Numbered from the stretch's first letter, positions 1 through 5,325 are shown. The stretch is 5,325 nucleotides of DNA from JBGZFC01 sp964346495 (GCA_964346495.1 CAYFUW010000104.1:1-5325); one strand, 5' to 3'. Notes: generated by a model from the letters alone, not told the origin. Program-made: numbers and translations.

Positions 1-1
1 C

Positions 2-74
2 GACTTCGTAGCTCAGTTGGTAGAGCAATTGACTCTTAATCAATGGGTCGCGGGTTCGAGCCCCGCCGAGGTCA
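2..74 (+). tRNA. tRNA-Lys (anticodon CTT)
   Basis: Full cloverleaf of 73 nt. The acceptor stem pairs 2-8 with 67-73 (one G-U) and the discriminator is A74. The D arm is 11-26. The anticodon stem pairs 28-32 with 40-44 around a loop with CTT at 35-37, which reads AAG lysine codons. The T stem pairs 50-54 with 62-66 around a TTCGAGC loop. CCA is not encoded after the discriminator, so it must be added by CCA-adding enzyme. The gene begins one base inside the window, so its promoter and any upstream co-transcribed tRNA lie outside. An intrinsic terminator follows 12 nt downstream. Confidence 0.97.
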
Positions 75-86
75 CATGAAATTACA

Positions 87-120
87 AAGGCTTGTGTTAT
101 TTATAACGCAAGCCTTTTTT
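87..120 (+). terminator. Intrinsic terminator of tRNA-Lys
   Basis: Arms 87-100 and 103-116 form a 14-bp stem with a single G-U pair. The tip would open to a small AT loop. The stem runs into a T tract at 115-120. It sits directly downstream of the tRNA-Lys gene in the right orientation. Confidence 0.9.
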
Positions 121-177
121 GTATCTTAATTCAAAAACTGGCTTTGAATCGATTCATGGATATTTTGTGATATTAAT

Positions 178-211
178 AAAAAAGCACCTATCTAAATTTA
201 GATAAGTGCTT
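178..211 (-). terminator. Intrinsic terminator of tRNA-Val
   Basis: Read on the minus strand, arms 211-197 and 196-182 make a 15-bp stem with one G-U pair and an AAATTT centre. A run of six T follows (complement of 178-183). It lies 12 nt past the 3' end of the tRNA-Val gene. It stands back to back with the tRNA-Lys terminator, so the two convergent tRNA transcripts are separated. Confidence 0.9.
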
Positions 212-222
212 GATTTTGATTG

Positions 223-297
223 TGGGCGTTACCGGATTCGAACCAGTGACCCCCTGCTTGTAAGGCAGGTGCTCTGAACCAGCTGAGCTAAACGCCC
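223..297 (-). tRNA. tRNA-Val (anticodon TAC)
   Basis: A 75-nt cloverleaf on the minus strand. The acceptor stem GGGCGTT (297-291) pairs with AACGCCC (230-224), and the discriminator A is opposite t223. The anticodon loop reads CTTACAA, with TAC complementary to 260-262, so it decodes GUA-type valine codons. The T loop TTCGAAT is present. CCA is not encoded. A canonical Bacteroidota promoter lies about 60 nt upstream and an intrinsic terminator downstream, so this is probably a single-gene transcription unit. Confidence 0.97.
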
Positions 298-356
298 GAA
301 TTGCTTTTTCTTTACTTTTTTGCCACACTTGGCGTTTGTTTTCCTGAAAAGCGATG

Positions 357-387
357 CAAAGATATGTCATTTTTGTTAAGTGACAAA
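357..387 (-). promoter_or_regulatory. Bacteroidota-type promoter for tRNA-Val
   Basis: On the minus strand, TTTG (complement of 384-387) is followed after exactly 19 bp by TATCTTTG (complement of 357-364). This matches the Bacteroides primary sigma consensus (TTTG at -33, TAnnTTTG at -7) at every defined base. Transcription would start near 350 and give a leader of about 50 nt before the mature tRNA end at 297. Confidence 0.75.
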
Positions 388-451
388 ATATTTTGCTATT
401 TTTTTTCATAAAATTTTTTCAACTCTACAATTATCACTATTTTTGTGTTTG

Positions 452-569
452 AATTACAAATAAATGCGGTTGTAATAAAGAAAAAATCAAAAAAAAGTCT
501 ATATTTGTCGAATAATTAGTTTTGACAAAAAATTGTAATTCTACATTCTATATAAACACAAAATTACAA
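452..569. repeat. AATTACAA octamers upstream of purB
   Basis: AATTACAA occurs at 452-459 and 562-569. Its inverse TTGTAATT occurs at 533-540, and a 7/8 version (TTGTAATa) at 470-477. They form two inverted pairs on either side of the likely purB -7 element. This could be an operator array, but the DNA is very AT-rich, an isolated copy also occurs at 80-87, and I know of no regulator for this motif. Confidence 0.3.
500..507 (+). promoter_or_regulatory. Candidate -7 element of purB
   Basis: TATATTTG fits the Bacteroidota -7 consensus TAnnTTTG at all defined bases. No good TTTG sits 19-23 bp upstream; the nearest TTG (470-472) is too far at 27 bp, so the -33 half is weak. Transcription would start around 514 and leave a leader of about 65 nt before the ATG at 579. 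A second, poorer option is TTTG at 521-524 with TACATTCT at 542-549. Confidence 0.4.
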
Positions 570-578
570 CAAAAAAGA

Positions 579-1922
579 ATGAAATTAAACTTACTCACAG
601 CAATTTCGCCGATAGATGGCAGATATAGAGATAAAGTTGATGAATTAGCAAAATATTTTTCCGAGTATGCGCTTATAAAATATCGCGTACAAGTAGAGGT
701 GGAATATTTCATTGCACTTTGTGAACTCAATATTTCTCCACTAAACAAAGTGGAAAAATCTATTTATACTGTTTTAAGAGACATTGTAGATAATTTTTCA
801 GAACAAGATGCACTACGTGCAAAAGAGATAGAGAAAGTAACCAATCACGATGTTAAAGCGGTTGAGTACTTCTTAAAAGAGAAGTTCGGCGAACTTAATC
901 TTCAGGAGTACAAAGAGTTTATCCACTTCGGATTGACTTCGCAAGATATAAACAACACAGCTACGCCAATGATGTGGCGCGATGCTTTAAATGAAGTTTA
1001 TATTCCCGCTTTGGATGAATTGTGCGCACTTATCAATCGCCATGCCGAAGAGTGGAAAGATGTGCCGATGCTTGCACGCACGCACGGACAACCTGCATCG
1101 CCGACACGTTTGGGAAAAGAGTTGAAAGTGTTTGCTTATCGACTAAATAATCAGATTGAAGTATTAAAACATATTCCGGCAAAAGCAAAATTTGGTGGAG
1201 CGACAGGAAACTTCAACGCTCACCACGTGGCTTATCCGTTGGTAGATTGGAAAGCTTTCGGAAACAAATTTCTTAAAGAAAACCTGGGCTTAACGCGTGA
1301 AGAATATACTACGCAGATATCCAATTATGACGCTTTGGCAGCTTCTTTCGATGCGATGAAGCGCATAAATACAATATTAATCGACTTTGCACGAGATATG
1401 TGGCAATACATTTCGATGGAGTATTTCAAACAAAAAATTAAAGAGGGAGAAGTTGGCTCATCGGCTATGCCACATAAAGTGAATCCTATCGATTTTGAAA
1501 ATGCTGAAGGAAATTTAGGTATAGCTAACGCACTTTTAGAGCATCTGGCTGCAAAGTTGCCGATTTCTCGCTTGCAACGTGACCTGACCGACTCAACCGT
1601 TACCAGAAATATAGGTATGCCAATGGCTCACGGTCTTCTGGCTATAAAAAATACAACAAGAGGTATAAATAAGTTGATGTTGAATAACGATGCAATTAAA
1701 AAAGATCTTGAAAACAACTGGGCTGTAGTTGCGGAAGCTATTCAAACAATATTGAGACGCGAAGGATATCCACAGCCATACGAAGCTCTGAAAGGATTGA
1801 CAAGAACGAATACCCACATTACGATGGAGGTAATTTCAGAATTTATCGATACTCTTGATGTTAGCGATAAGGTGAAAAACGAGTTGAAGGCGATAACGCC
1901 ACACAACTATACGGGAATTTAA
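579..1922 (+). CDS. purB: Adenylosuccinate lyase
   Basis: A 447-aa cytoplasmic enzyme of the fumarase/aspartase superfamily. It removes fumarate twice in purine synthesis: from SAICAR to give AICAR, and from adenylosuccinate to give AMP. The sequence follows the E. coli-type PurB from its N-terminal SPIDGRY motif (residues 10-16). Landmarks are NHD at 89-91, TSQD at 120-123, the general acid/base His169 in ARTHGQPASPT, and the flexible signature loop GSSAMPHKVNP with Ser294/Ser295 (one is the catalytic serine). Length is normal for the family and no key residue is missing. I chose ATG 579 because homology begins there. The frame stays open upstream to a TTG at 522, but those 19 codons encode nothing conserved and overlap the leader. 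There is no Shine-Dalgarno, only an A-rich stretch before the ATG, as is usual in Bacteroidota. It is the first gene of a same-strand run with the pseudouridine synthase and asnS. Confidence 0.97.
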   Translation: MKLNLLTAISPIDGRYRDKVDELAKYFSEYALIKYRVQVEVEYFIALCELNISPLNKVEKSIYTVLRDIVDNFSEQDALRAKEIEKVTNHDVKAVEYFLKEKFGELNLQEYKEFIHFGLTSQDINNTATPMMWRDALNEVYIPALDELCALINRHAEEWKDVPMLARTHGQPASPTRLGKELKVFAYRLNNQIEVLKHIPAKAKFGGATGNFNAHHVAYPLVDWKAFGNKFLKENLGLTREEYTTQISNYDALAASFDAMKRINTILIDFARDMWQYISMEYFKQKIKEGEVGSSAMPHKVNPIDFENAEGNLGIANALLEHLAAKLPISRLQRDLTDSTVTRNIGMPMAHGLLAIKNTTRGINKLMLNNDAIKKDLENNWAVVAEAIQTILRREGYPQPYEALKGLTRTNTHITMEVISEFIDTLDVSDKVKNELKAITPHNYTGI

Positions 1923-1989
1923 AAATCAATAGCAAAATATGATAACTGCAACCATAAAAAGAGTTGCGCAAAATGTTTTAAAATCAAAA

Positions 1990-2003
1990 AAACCGTGAGG
2001 TTT
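1990..2003 (+). other. Small GTGA-loop hairpin before pseudouridine synthase gene
   Basis: AAACC and GGTTT flank GTGA, giving a 5-bp stem with a GNRA-type tetraloop 20 nt before the next start codon. No T run follows, so it is not an intrinsic terminator of purB. It may be a leader structure or may have no function. The remaining purB-rluB spacer (1923-2023) shows no clear promoter. Confidence 0.25.
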
Positions 2004-2023
2004 AAATACAAAAACAAACTAAT

Positions 2024-3073
2024 ATGAATACAAACAACAAAGATGCACATATGGCTCACAGTCATGACAATGCAAGAAATGAGAGACACGCTGCTCCATA
2101 CAAAAACCACAACAGAAATGAGAGCAACCACGGCAATGTGAAAGAGGGCGGACCTAAAAAACGTCGTCCCAGAGTAGGCGAGCGTATCCAGCAACAGGAC
2201 ACAAGGGATAATAGGAATAGAAGACCGTACGGAAATCACGATAATCGTGGAAACAGAGAAAATTATCAGCAATCGGAAAACAGACAACCCAAAAAGCTGG
2301 TTAAAAAGAAAAAACCGTTCAAACAGATTAAGTATAAGGAGAATGCCGATCCTAACGCGCCCATTCGTTTGAACAAATATTTGGCAAATGCGGGAGTTTG
2401 TTCTCGTCGCGAAGCCGATGAGTATATTGTAGCGGGTGCCGTGAAAGTTAACGGTGAGGTAGTTACCGAATTGGGAACAAAAATTACTCGCTCGGATGAG
2501 GTCTATTTTAACGATCAACTGTTATCTTTGGAAAGCAAAGTATATGTATTGCTCAACAAACCGAAAGGTTTTGTAACAACAACAGATGATCCTGAAAATC
2601 GCAAAACGGTAATGGATTTGGTGAAAAGTGCATGTAAGGAAAGAATCTATCCGGTTGGACGTTTGGACAGAGCAACTATGGGAGTTTTGCTATTGACAAA
2701 CGATGGCGATTTGGCATCGAAATTGACTCATCCCAAGTACGAGAAACGCAAAATCTATCAGGTTTGGTTGGATAAACCTGTAGCGATGGAGCATATGCAA
2801 GCTATTGCTGATGGAATTGAGTTGGAAGATGGAGAAATCCATGCCGATGCTATTAGCTATGTTACCGAAGAAGATTTATCGCAAGTTGGTATCGAAATTC
2901 ATTCGGGAAGAAATAGAGTTGTACGTCGTATATTCGAGAAATTGGGTTATCGCGTTATAAAACTAGATAGAGTATATTTCGCAGGACTTACCAAAAAGAA
3001 TTTGTCACGTGGAAAATGGCGTTATCTGACAGAACAAGAGGTTAACATGCTTCGAATGGGAGCATTCGATTAA
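2024..3073 (+). CDS. rluB: 23S rRNA pseudouridine synthase, RsuA/RluB family
   Basis: A 349-aa protein that should isomerise a uridine of large-subunit rRNA to pseudouridine (U2605 in E. coli numbering if it is a true RluB). Residues 1 to about 110 are a low-complexity tail rich in Asn, His, Arg, Gly and Gln, with basic clusters KKRRPR (45-50) and KKKK (94-97); it is probably disordered and RNA-binding. Residues about 114-160 form an S4 RNA-binding domain (RLNKYLANAGVCSRREAD onward). The synthase domain follows: LLNKPKG at 176-182, the catalytic motif VGRLDRATMGVLLLTNDG with Asp215, and the C-terminal GRNRVVRRIFEKLGY signature typical of the RsuA/RluB/RluE/RluF group. The family is certain; RluB over RluE, RluF or RsuA is inferred. 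ATG 2024 follows an A-rich stretch without Shine-Dalgarno. ATG 2051 (Met10) is a possible alternative start. The gene lies 101 bp after purB and 97 bp before asnS. Confidence 0.92.
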   Translation: MNTNNKDAHMAHSHDNARNERHAAPYKNHNRNESNHGNVKEGGPKKRRPRVGERIQQQDTRDNRNRRPYGNHDNRGNRENYQQSENRQPKKLVKKKKPFKQIKYKENADPNAPIRLNKYLANAGVCSRREADEYIVAGAVKVNGEVVTELGTKITRSDEVYFNDQLLSLESKVYVLLNKPKGFVTTTDDPENRKTVMDLVKSACKERIYPVGRLDRATMGVLLLTNDGDLASKLTHPKYEKRKIYQVWLDKPVAMEHMQAIADGIELEDGEIHADAISYVTEEDLSQVGIEIHSGRNRVVRRIFEKLGYRVIKLDRVYFAGLTKKNLSRGKWRYLTEQEVNMLRMGAFD

Positions 3074-3089
3074 TAAAATATTGATTAAA

Positions 3090-3112
3090 AATAATATCGA
3101 TTCGGTATTATT
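3090..3112. other. Stem-loop between pseudouridine synthase gene and asnS
   Basis: A 10-bp stem (3090-3099 with 3103-3112, one G-U) closes on a 3-nt ATT loop. On the + strand it is not followed by T's. On the minus strand it runs into TTTTT, so it looks like a terminator facing against the genes, although no minus-strand gene is present. On + it could be a weak terminator or a 3'-end stabiliser. It also overlaps a weak candidate asnS promoter (TTG 3081-3083, TATTATTC 3106-3113). Confidence 0.4.
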
Positions 3113-3138
3113 CTAAACAAAATAAACATTTAAACAAC

Positions 3139-3164
3139 AATTTCCATATCGGGAAATTTAGGAG
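3139..3164 (+). promoter_or_regulatory. asnS leader hairpin and Shine-Dalgarno
   Basis: AATTTCC (3139-3145) pairs with GGAAATT (3152-3158) around a 6-nt loop. One base further on, AGGAG (3160-3164) sits 6 nt before the asnS ATG. The Shine-Dalgarno is strong and well spaced, unlike the two upstream genes, which have none. The hairpin ends right beside it and may influence ribosome access. Confidence 0.5.
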
Positions 3165-3170
3165 TTAAAT

Positions 3171-4568
3171 ATGAAACAAATAAACAGAACAGTTATTGCC
3201 GATGCATTAAAATCTAAAAACTTTGGCGAAGAGATAAATGTAAAAGGATGGGTGCGTACTCGTCGTGGTAATAAAAATGTAAGCTTTGTAGCGTTAAACG
3301 ATGGCTCTACAATTAATAACATTCAGATTGTTATTGATGTAGCTCAATTTGGTGAAGAGTATCTTAAACCGATAACAACCGGAGCGTGCATCAACGTGAA
3401 CGGAATTTTGGTTGAATCGCAAGGTAAAGGACAATCAGTTGAAATCCAGGCTAAAGAGGTTGAAATATATGGCACAGCCGATCCTGCAACCTATCCGCTG
3501 CAAAAGAAAGGTCACTCGCTGGAGTTTTTGCGTGAGATAGCATATTTACGTCCACGTACAAATACTTTTGGAGCGGTATTCCGCATTAGACATCACATGG
3601 CGTATGCAATCCATAAATATTTTAACGACAGAGGTTTTTTCTATTTCCACACACCAATTATCACCGCTTCCGATGCCGAAGGTGCAGGCTCAATGTTCGA
3701 GGTTACCACGTTAGATGTGAACAATATACCGAGAACCGAAGATGGTAAAGTTGACTTTTCTCAAGACTTTTTCGGTCGTCAAACTAACCTGACTGTTTCG
3801 GGACAGCTGGAAGGTGAATTAGGAGCAATGGCGCTTGGTAAGATTTATACATTTGGACCAACTTTCCGTGCCGAAAACTCAAACACTCCGCGTCACCTTG
3901 CAGAGTTCTGGATGATTGAACCCGAGGTGGCTTTCAACGATATTCACGACAATATGGATTTGGCGGAAGATTTCTTGAAATACCTTATCCAATATGCATT
4001 GGATCACTGTATGGAAGATATCGAGTTCTTAAGTGAAATGTACGATAAGGAGTTGATAGACAGATTGAAATTTGTTGTTGAAAACGATTTCATACGTTTG
4101 ACTTATACCGAAGGTGTGAAAATATTGGAAGAGTCGGGACATAAATTCGAATTCCCGGTATTTTGGGGAGCCGATTTGCAATCGGAACACGAACGTTACC
4201 TGGTAGAGAAACATTTCAAATGCCCCGTAATTTTAACGGACTATCCTGCCGAAATTAAATCGTTCTATATGAAACAAAACGACGACGGCAAAACCGTTCG
4301 TGCAATGGATGTGCTTTTCCCGAAAATCGGTGAAATTATCGGTGGTTCAGAGCGTGAAGAGAATTACGACAAACTGATGAAGCGAGTTAAAGAGATGGAT
4401 ATGCATATCGACCCGATTTGGTGGTATTTGGAAATCCGCAAATTTGGTACTGCACCGCACTCAGGTTTCGGTCTCGGTTTCGAAAGATTGATACTCTTCG
4501 TTACCGGAATGGCAAACATTCGTGATGTGATTCCGTTCCCGAGAACGCCGAATAATGCCGAGTTTTAG
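3171..4568 (+). CDS. asnS: Asparaginyl-tRNA synthetase
   Basis: A 465-aa class IIb aminoacyl-tRNA synthetase that activates asparagine with ATP and charges tRNA-Asn in the cytoplasm; it normally works as a homodimer. Residues about 1-115 are the OB-fold anticodon-binding domain (VKGWVRTRRGNKNVSFVALNDG). The catalytic core carries motif 1 (about 137-162, ending in a conserved Pro162), motif 2 (FRAENSNTPRHLAEFWMIEPE, 232-252, with Arg233) and motif 3 (GFGLGFERL, 432-440, with Arg439). It ends with RDVIPFPRTP, a hallmark of AsnRS/AspRS C-termini. The motif 2 wording SNTPRHLAEFWMIEPE and the length, close to the E. coli enzyme (466 aa), favour AsnRS over AspRS. Its presence implies direct charging of tRNA-Asn rather than only transamidation. 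The start is fixed by the AGGAG at 3160. No convincing terminator follows; the transposase module begins about 28 bp after the stop. Confidence 0.97.
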   Translation: MKQINRTVIADALKSKNFGEEINVKGWVRTRRGNKNVSFVALNDGSTINNIQIVIDVAQFGEEYLKPITTGACINVNGILVESQGKGQSVEIQAKEVEIYGTADPATYPLQKKGHSLEFLREIAYLRPRTNTFGAVFRIRHHMAYAIHKYFNDRGFFYFHTPIITASDAEGAGSMFEVTTLDVNNIPRTEDGKVDFSQDFFGRQTNLTVSGQLEGELGAMALGKIYTFGPTFRAENSNTPRHLAEFWMIEPEVAFNDIHDNMDLAEDFLKYLIQYALDHCMEDIEFLSEMYDKELIDRLKFVVENDFIRLTYTEGVKILEESGHKFEFPVFWGADLQSEHERYLVEKHFKCPVILTDYPAEIKSFYMKQNDDGKTVRAMDVLFPKIGEIIGGSEREENYDKLMKRVKEMDMHIDPIWWYLEIRKFGTAPHSGFGLGFERLILFVTGMANIRDVIPFPRTPNNAEF

Positions 4569-4596
4569 TCGGTGTCTCATAAGTAACTTTATTATT

Positions 4597-4662
4597 AATT
4601 GCCACGAGTTTTAACTCGTGGAATAAAAGACAAAAAACAAAAAGGCTTTAGCCAAAATTTAT
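4597..4662 (+). repeat. Composite REP-like repeat, copy 1
   Basis: The unit reads AATT, then a 9-bp palindrome arm pair (CCACGAGTT/AACTCGTGG, 4602-4621), then 22 nt of A-rich spacer, then GGCTTTAGCCAAAATTTAT (4644-4662). GGCTttAGCC is itself a small hairpin. The last base touches the transposase ATG. Exact 19-bp matches occur inverted at 5085-5103 and direct at 5269-5287. This copy is 20 nt shorter than the other two inside the outer palindrome. Confidence 0.9.
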
Positions 4663-5085
4663 ATGTCACACATTAAAGTTTACATACATTTGGTGTGGAC
4701 AACAAAAGACAGATTGCCTCTTTTGTTTACACCCGAAATAAGAGTAAAAGTGTGGAAACATATAAAGGAAAATGCTGATAAGAAAGGAATTTTTATTGAT
4801 TCTGTGAATGGTCATGCCGAACATTGTCACTGCTTAGTCTCTTTATCATCCGACCAAACAATTGAAAAAGTAGTTCAATTAATAAAAGGAGAGTCATCAT
4901 TTTGGATAAATAAAGAGAAACTTATTAACGACAGGTTTGGTTGGCAGGAAGAGTATTTTGCCGTATCTGTTTCGGAGTCAATGGTTGAAAGAGTCAGAAA
5001 TTATATCCGAAACCAAGAAAGTCATCACAAAAAGAAAACTTTTACAGATGAGTATAATGAATTTATGGATAAATTCGGATTTTGA
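4663..5085 (+). CDS. Y1 (HUH) transposase, IS200 / REP-associated type
   Basis: A 140-aa single-domain Y1 transposase (Y1_Tnp family) predicted to nick and rejoin single-stranded DNA at hairpins through a 5'-phosphotyrosine link. The N-terminal HLVWTTKDRLPLL (residues 9-21) is the typical first strand of the fold. The metal-binding HUH motif is His54-Cys55-His56 in EHCHCLVSL. GWQEEYFAVSVS (93-104) is a further family motif. The catalytic tyrosine is most likely Tyr114 in RNYIRNQESHHKKKTF. All key residues are present and the reading frame is intact, so it may be active. The ATG directly follows the inner 19-bp repeat of copy 1, with no Shine-Dalgarno; the TGA shares its last base with the inverted copy. 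It has no partner gene. A domesticated RAYT or an IS200-like element are both possible; the flanking inverted repeats favour RAYT. Confidence 0.9.
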   Translation: MSHIKVYIHLVWTTKDRLPLLFTPEIRVKVWKHIKENADKKGIFIDSVNGHAEHCHCLVSLSSDQTIEKVVQLIKGESSFWINKEKLINDRFGWQEEYFAVSVSESMVERVRNYIRNQESHHKKKTFTDEYNEFMDKFGF

Positions 5086-5171
5086 TAAATTTTGGCTAAA
5101 GCCCTTTGCTCCTTTGAGTTACATGTCCACGACTTAAAAGTTTCCGAAATTCGGAACAGGCTGTGGTAATT
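5085..5171 (-). repeat. Composite REP-like repeat, copy 2 (inverted)
   Basis: Read on the minus strand it has the same order as copy 1: AATT, outer palindrome, spacer of 23 nt, then the exact GGCTTTAGCCAAAATTTAT block (5103-5085). The outer palindrome is CCAC (5127-5130) with GTGG (5163-5166). It is interrupted by an extra hairpin TTCCGAA/TTCGGAA (5142-5156), so it is 20 nt longer here than in copy 1. Base 5085 is the last base of the transposase stop codon. Confidence 0.88.
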
Positions 5172-5201
5172 GATGTTCAAGGGCTTTATAATTAGTGGTT
5201 T

Positions 5202-5287
5202 AATTCTTGTTGGCTGTTCGGTATTTCGAAAAGATTTAACTCGTTTAATAATAGAAAAAACAACGATAGGCTTTAGCCAAAATTTAT
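5202..5287 (+). repeat. Composite REP-like repeat, copy 3
   Basis: Same orientation as copy 1, with the exact inner block GGCTTTAGCCAAAATTTAT at 5269-5287. TTTAACTCGT (5235-5244) is shared with copy 1, and the spacer has the same A-rich make-up, including AAAAAACAA. The extra internal segment is shared with copy 2 (TGTTC.G.ATTTCG.AAA, 5215-5232). The CCAC/GTGG arms of the outer palindrome are lost, so it looks older or decayed. No transposase gene follows in the remaining 38 bases. Confidence 0.82.
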
Positions 5288-5325
5288 TTTTTGTAAAAAG
5301 AAGAATTGTATATAAGTATAAAAAT

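Larger units (their letters stand above)
4597..5171 (+). mobile_element. IS200-like / RAYT module bounded by inverted composite repeats
   Basis: About 575 bp made of repeat copy 1, the Y1 transposase gene and inverted copy 2. Classical IS200/IS605 elements lack terminal inverted repeats and carry different subterminal hairpins at each end. A gene held between inverted copies of one repeat is closer to the REP-associated tyrosine transposase (RAYT) layout. IS200-type insertion makes no target duplication, so outer edges cannot be fixed from the sequence. No tnpB or other accessory gene is present. The module lies just after asnS without interrupting it. Confidence 0.7.
5085..5287. repeat. REPIN-like inverted doublet (copies 2 and 3)
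   Basis: Copies 2 and 3 face each other across a 30-bp centre (5172-5201). The outer 19 bp are perfectly complementary, and blocks 5129-5161 and 5212-5244 agree at 26 of 33 positions in inverted alignment. The whole stretch can fold into one long imperfect hairpin, as REP doublets do. There is no open reading frame of note inside. The centre holds AAGGGCTTTA (5179-5188), which may be a decayed piece of another inner block. Confidence 0.7.

Noticed and set aside
145..156. 12-bp perfect palindrome TGAATCGATTCA between the two tRNA terminators
   Set aside because: About one such palindrome is expected by chance in a window this long. It overlaps a weak ATTCAAA/TTTGAAT hairpin but has no gene to regulate.
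188..409. Minus-strand open frame of 73 codons
   Set aside because: It runs through the tRNA-Val gene and its leader and promoter. The peptide part resembling GVTGSNPVTPT is the familiar false translation of a tRNA T arm.
522..578. Upstream extension of purB to a TTG start
   Set aside because: The 19 extra residues are not conserved, and the A-rich ATG at 579 fits the known PurB N-terminus.
1964..1971. Palindrome TTGCGCAA in the purB-rluB spacer
   Set aside because: An isolated 8-bp palindrome with no nearby promoter elements; expected by chance.
1919..2518. Minus-strand open frame of 199 codons
   Set aside because: It is antisense to the low-complexity start of the pseudouridine synthase gene. 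It is rich in Ile, Val, Phe and Ser from reversed codons, has no recognisable family, and the sense gene is certain.
4584..4591. TAACTTTA as a -7 element for the transposase
   Set aside because: It lacks the final G of TAnnTTTG and has no TTTG at the proper distance upstream, so I do not call a promoter.
4602..4621. Hairpin after asnS as its terminator
   Set aside because: No T tract follows on either strand, and the palindrome is part of the repeat family seen again at 5127-5166.
4937..5137. Overlapping + strand frame of 66 codons
   Set aside because: It is a shadow frame within the transposase gene that runs on into repeat copy 2; it has no start signal and no family resemblance.
4597..5287. 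CRISPR array
   Set aside because: Only three copies of the repeat, in mixed orientation with very unequal spacing, and no cas genes.

Overview
The window looks like chromosomal DNA of a low-GC member of the Bacteroidota, most likely Bacteroidales. This is inferred from four things. The DNA is AT-rich. A near-perfect Bacteroidota-type promoter (TTTG, 19 bp, TAnnTTTG) lies in front of the tRNA-Val gene. purB and the pseudouridine synthase have A-rich start regions without a Shine-Dalgarno. The pseudouridine synthase has a long polar/basic N-terminal tail, which from memory is common in this phylum. No 16S or other species-level marker is present.

Layout. Positions 1-300 hold two convergent tRNA genes, tRNA-Lys(CTT) on + and tRNA-Val(TAC) on -, each followed by its own intrinsic terminator. 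Positions 300-578 are a divergent promoter region serving tRNA-Val (leftward) and purB (rightward); it contains repeated AATTACAA octamers. Positions 579-4568 carry three housekeeping genes, all on +: purB (adenylosuccinate lyase), an RsuA/RluB-family 23S rRNA pseudouridine synthase, and asnS (asparaginyl-tRNA synthetase). The gaps of about 100 bp between them could allow co-transcription, but small hairpins and a candidate promoter before asnS leave that open. asnS has a clear AGGAG Shine-Dalgarno just behind a small leader hairpin.

Positions 4569-5325 are an accessory island. A 140-aa single-domain Y1 (HUH) transposase of the IS200/REP-associated type sits exactly between two inverted copies of a composite repeat. 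The innermost 19 bp of the repeat are identical in both copies and touch the start and stop codons. A third copy lies 30 bp beyond the second and faces it, giving a REPIN-like inverted doublet of about 203 bp. Copies 2 and 3 share a 20-nt internal hairpin segment that copy 1 lacks. The last 38 bases (5288-5325) are AT-rich and hold no gene I can see.

The first two thirds are ordinary translation and purine-synthesis genes. The transposase and repeat module downstream of asnS is the part that deserves attention: it resembles a RAYT/REPIN system in a Bacteroidota background.
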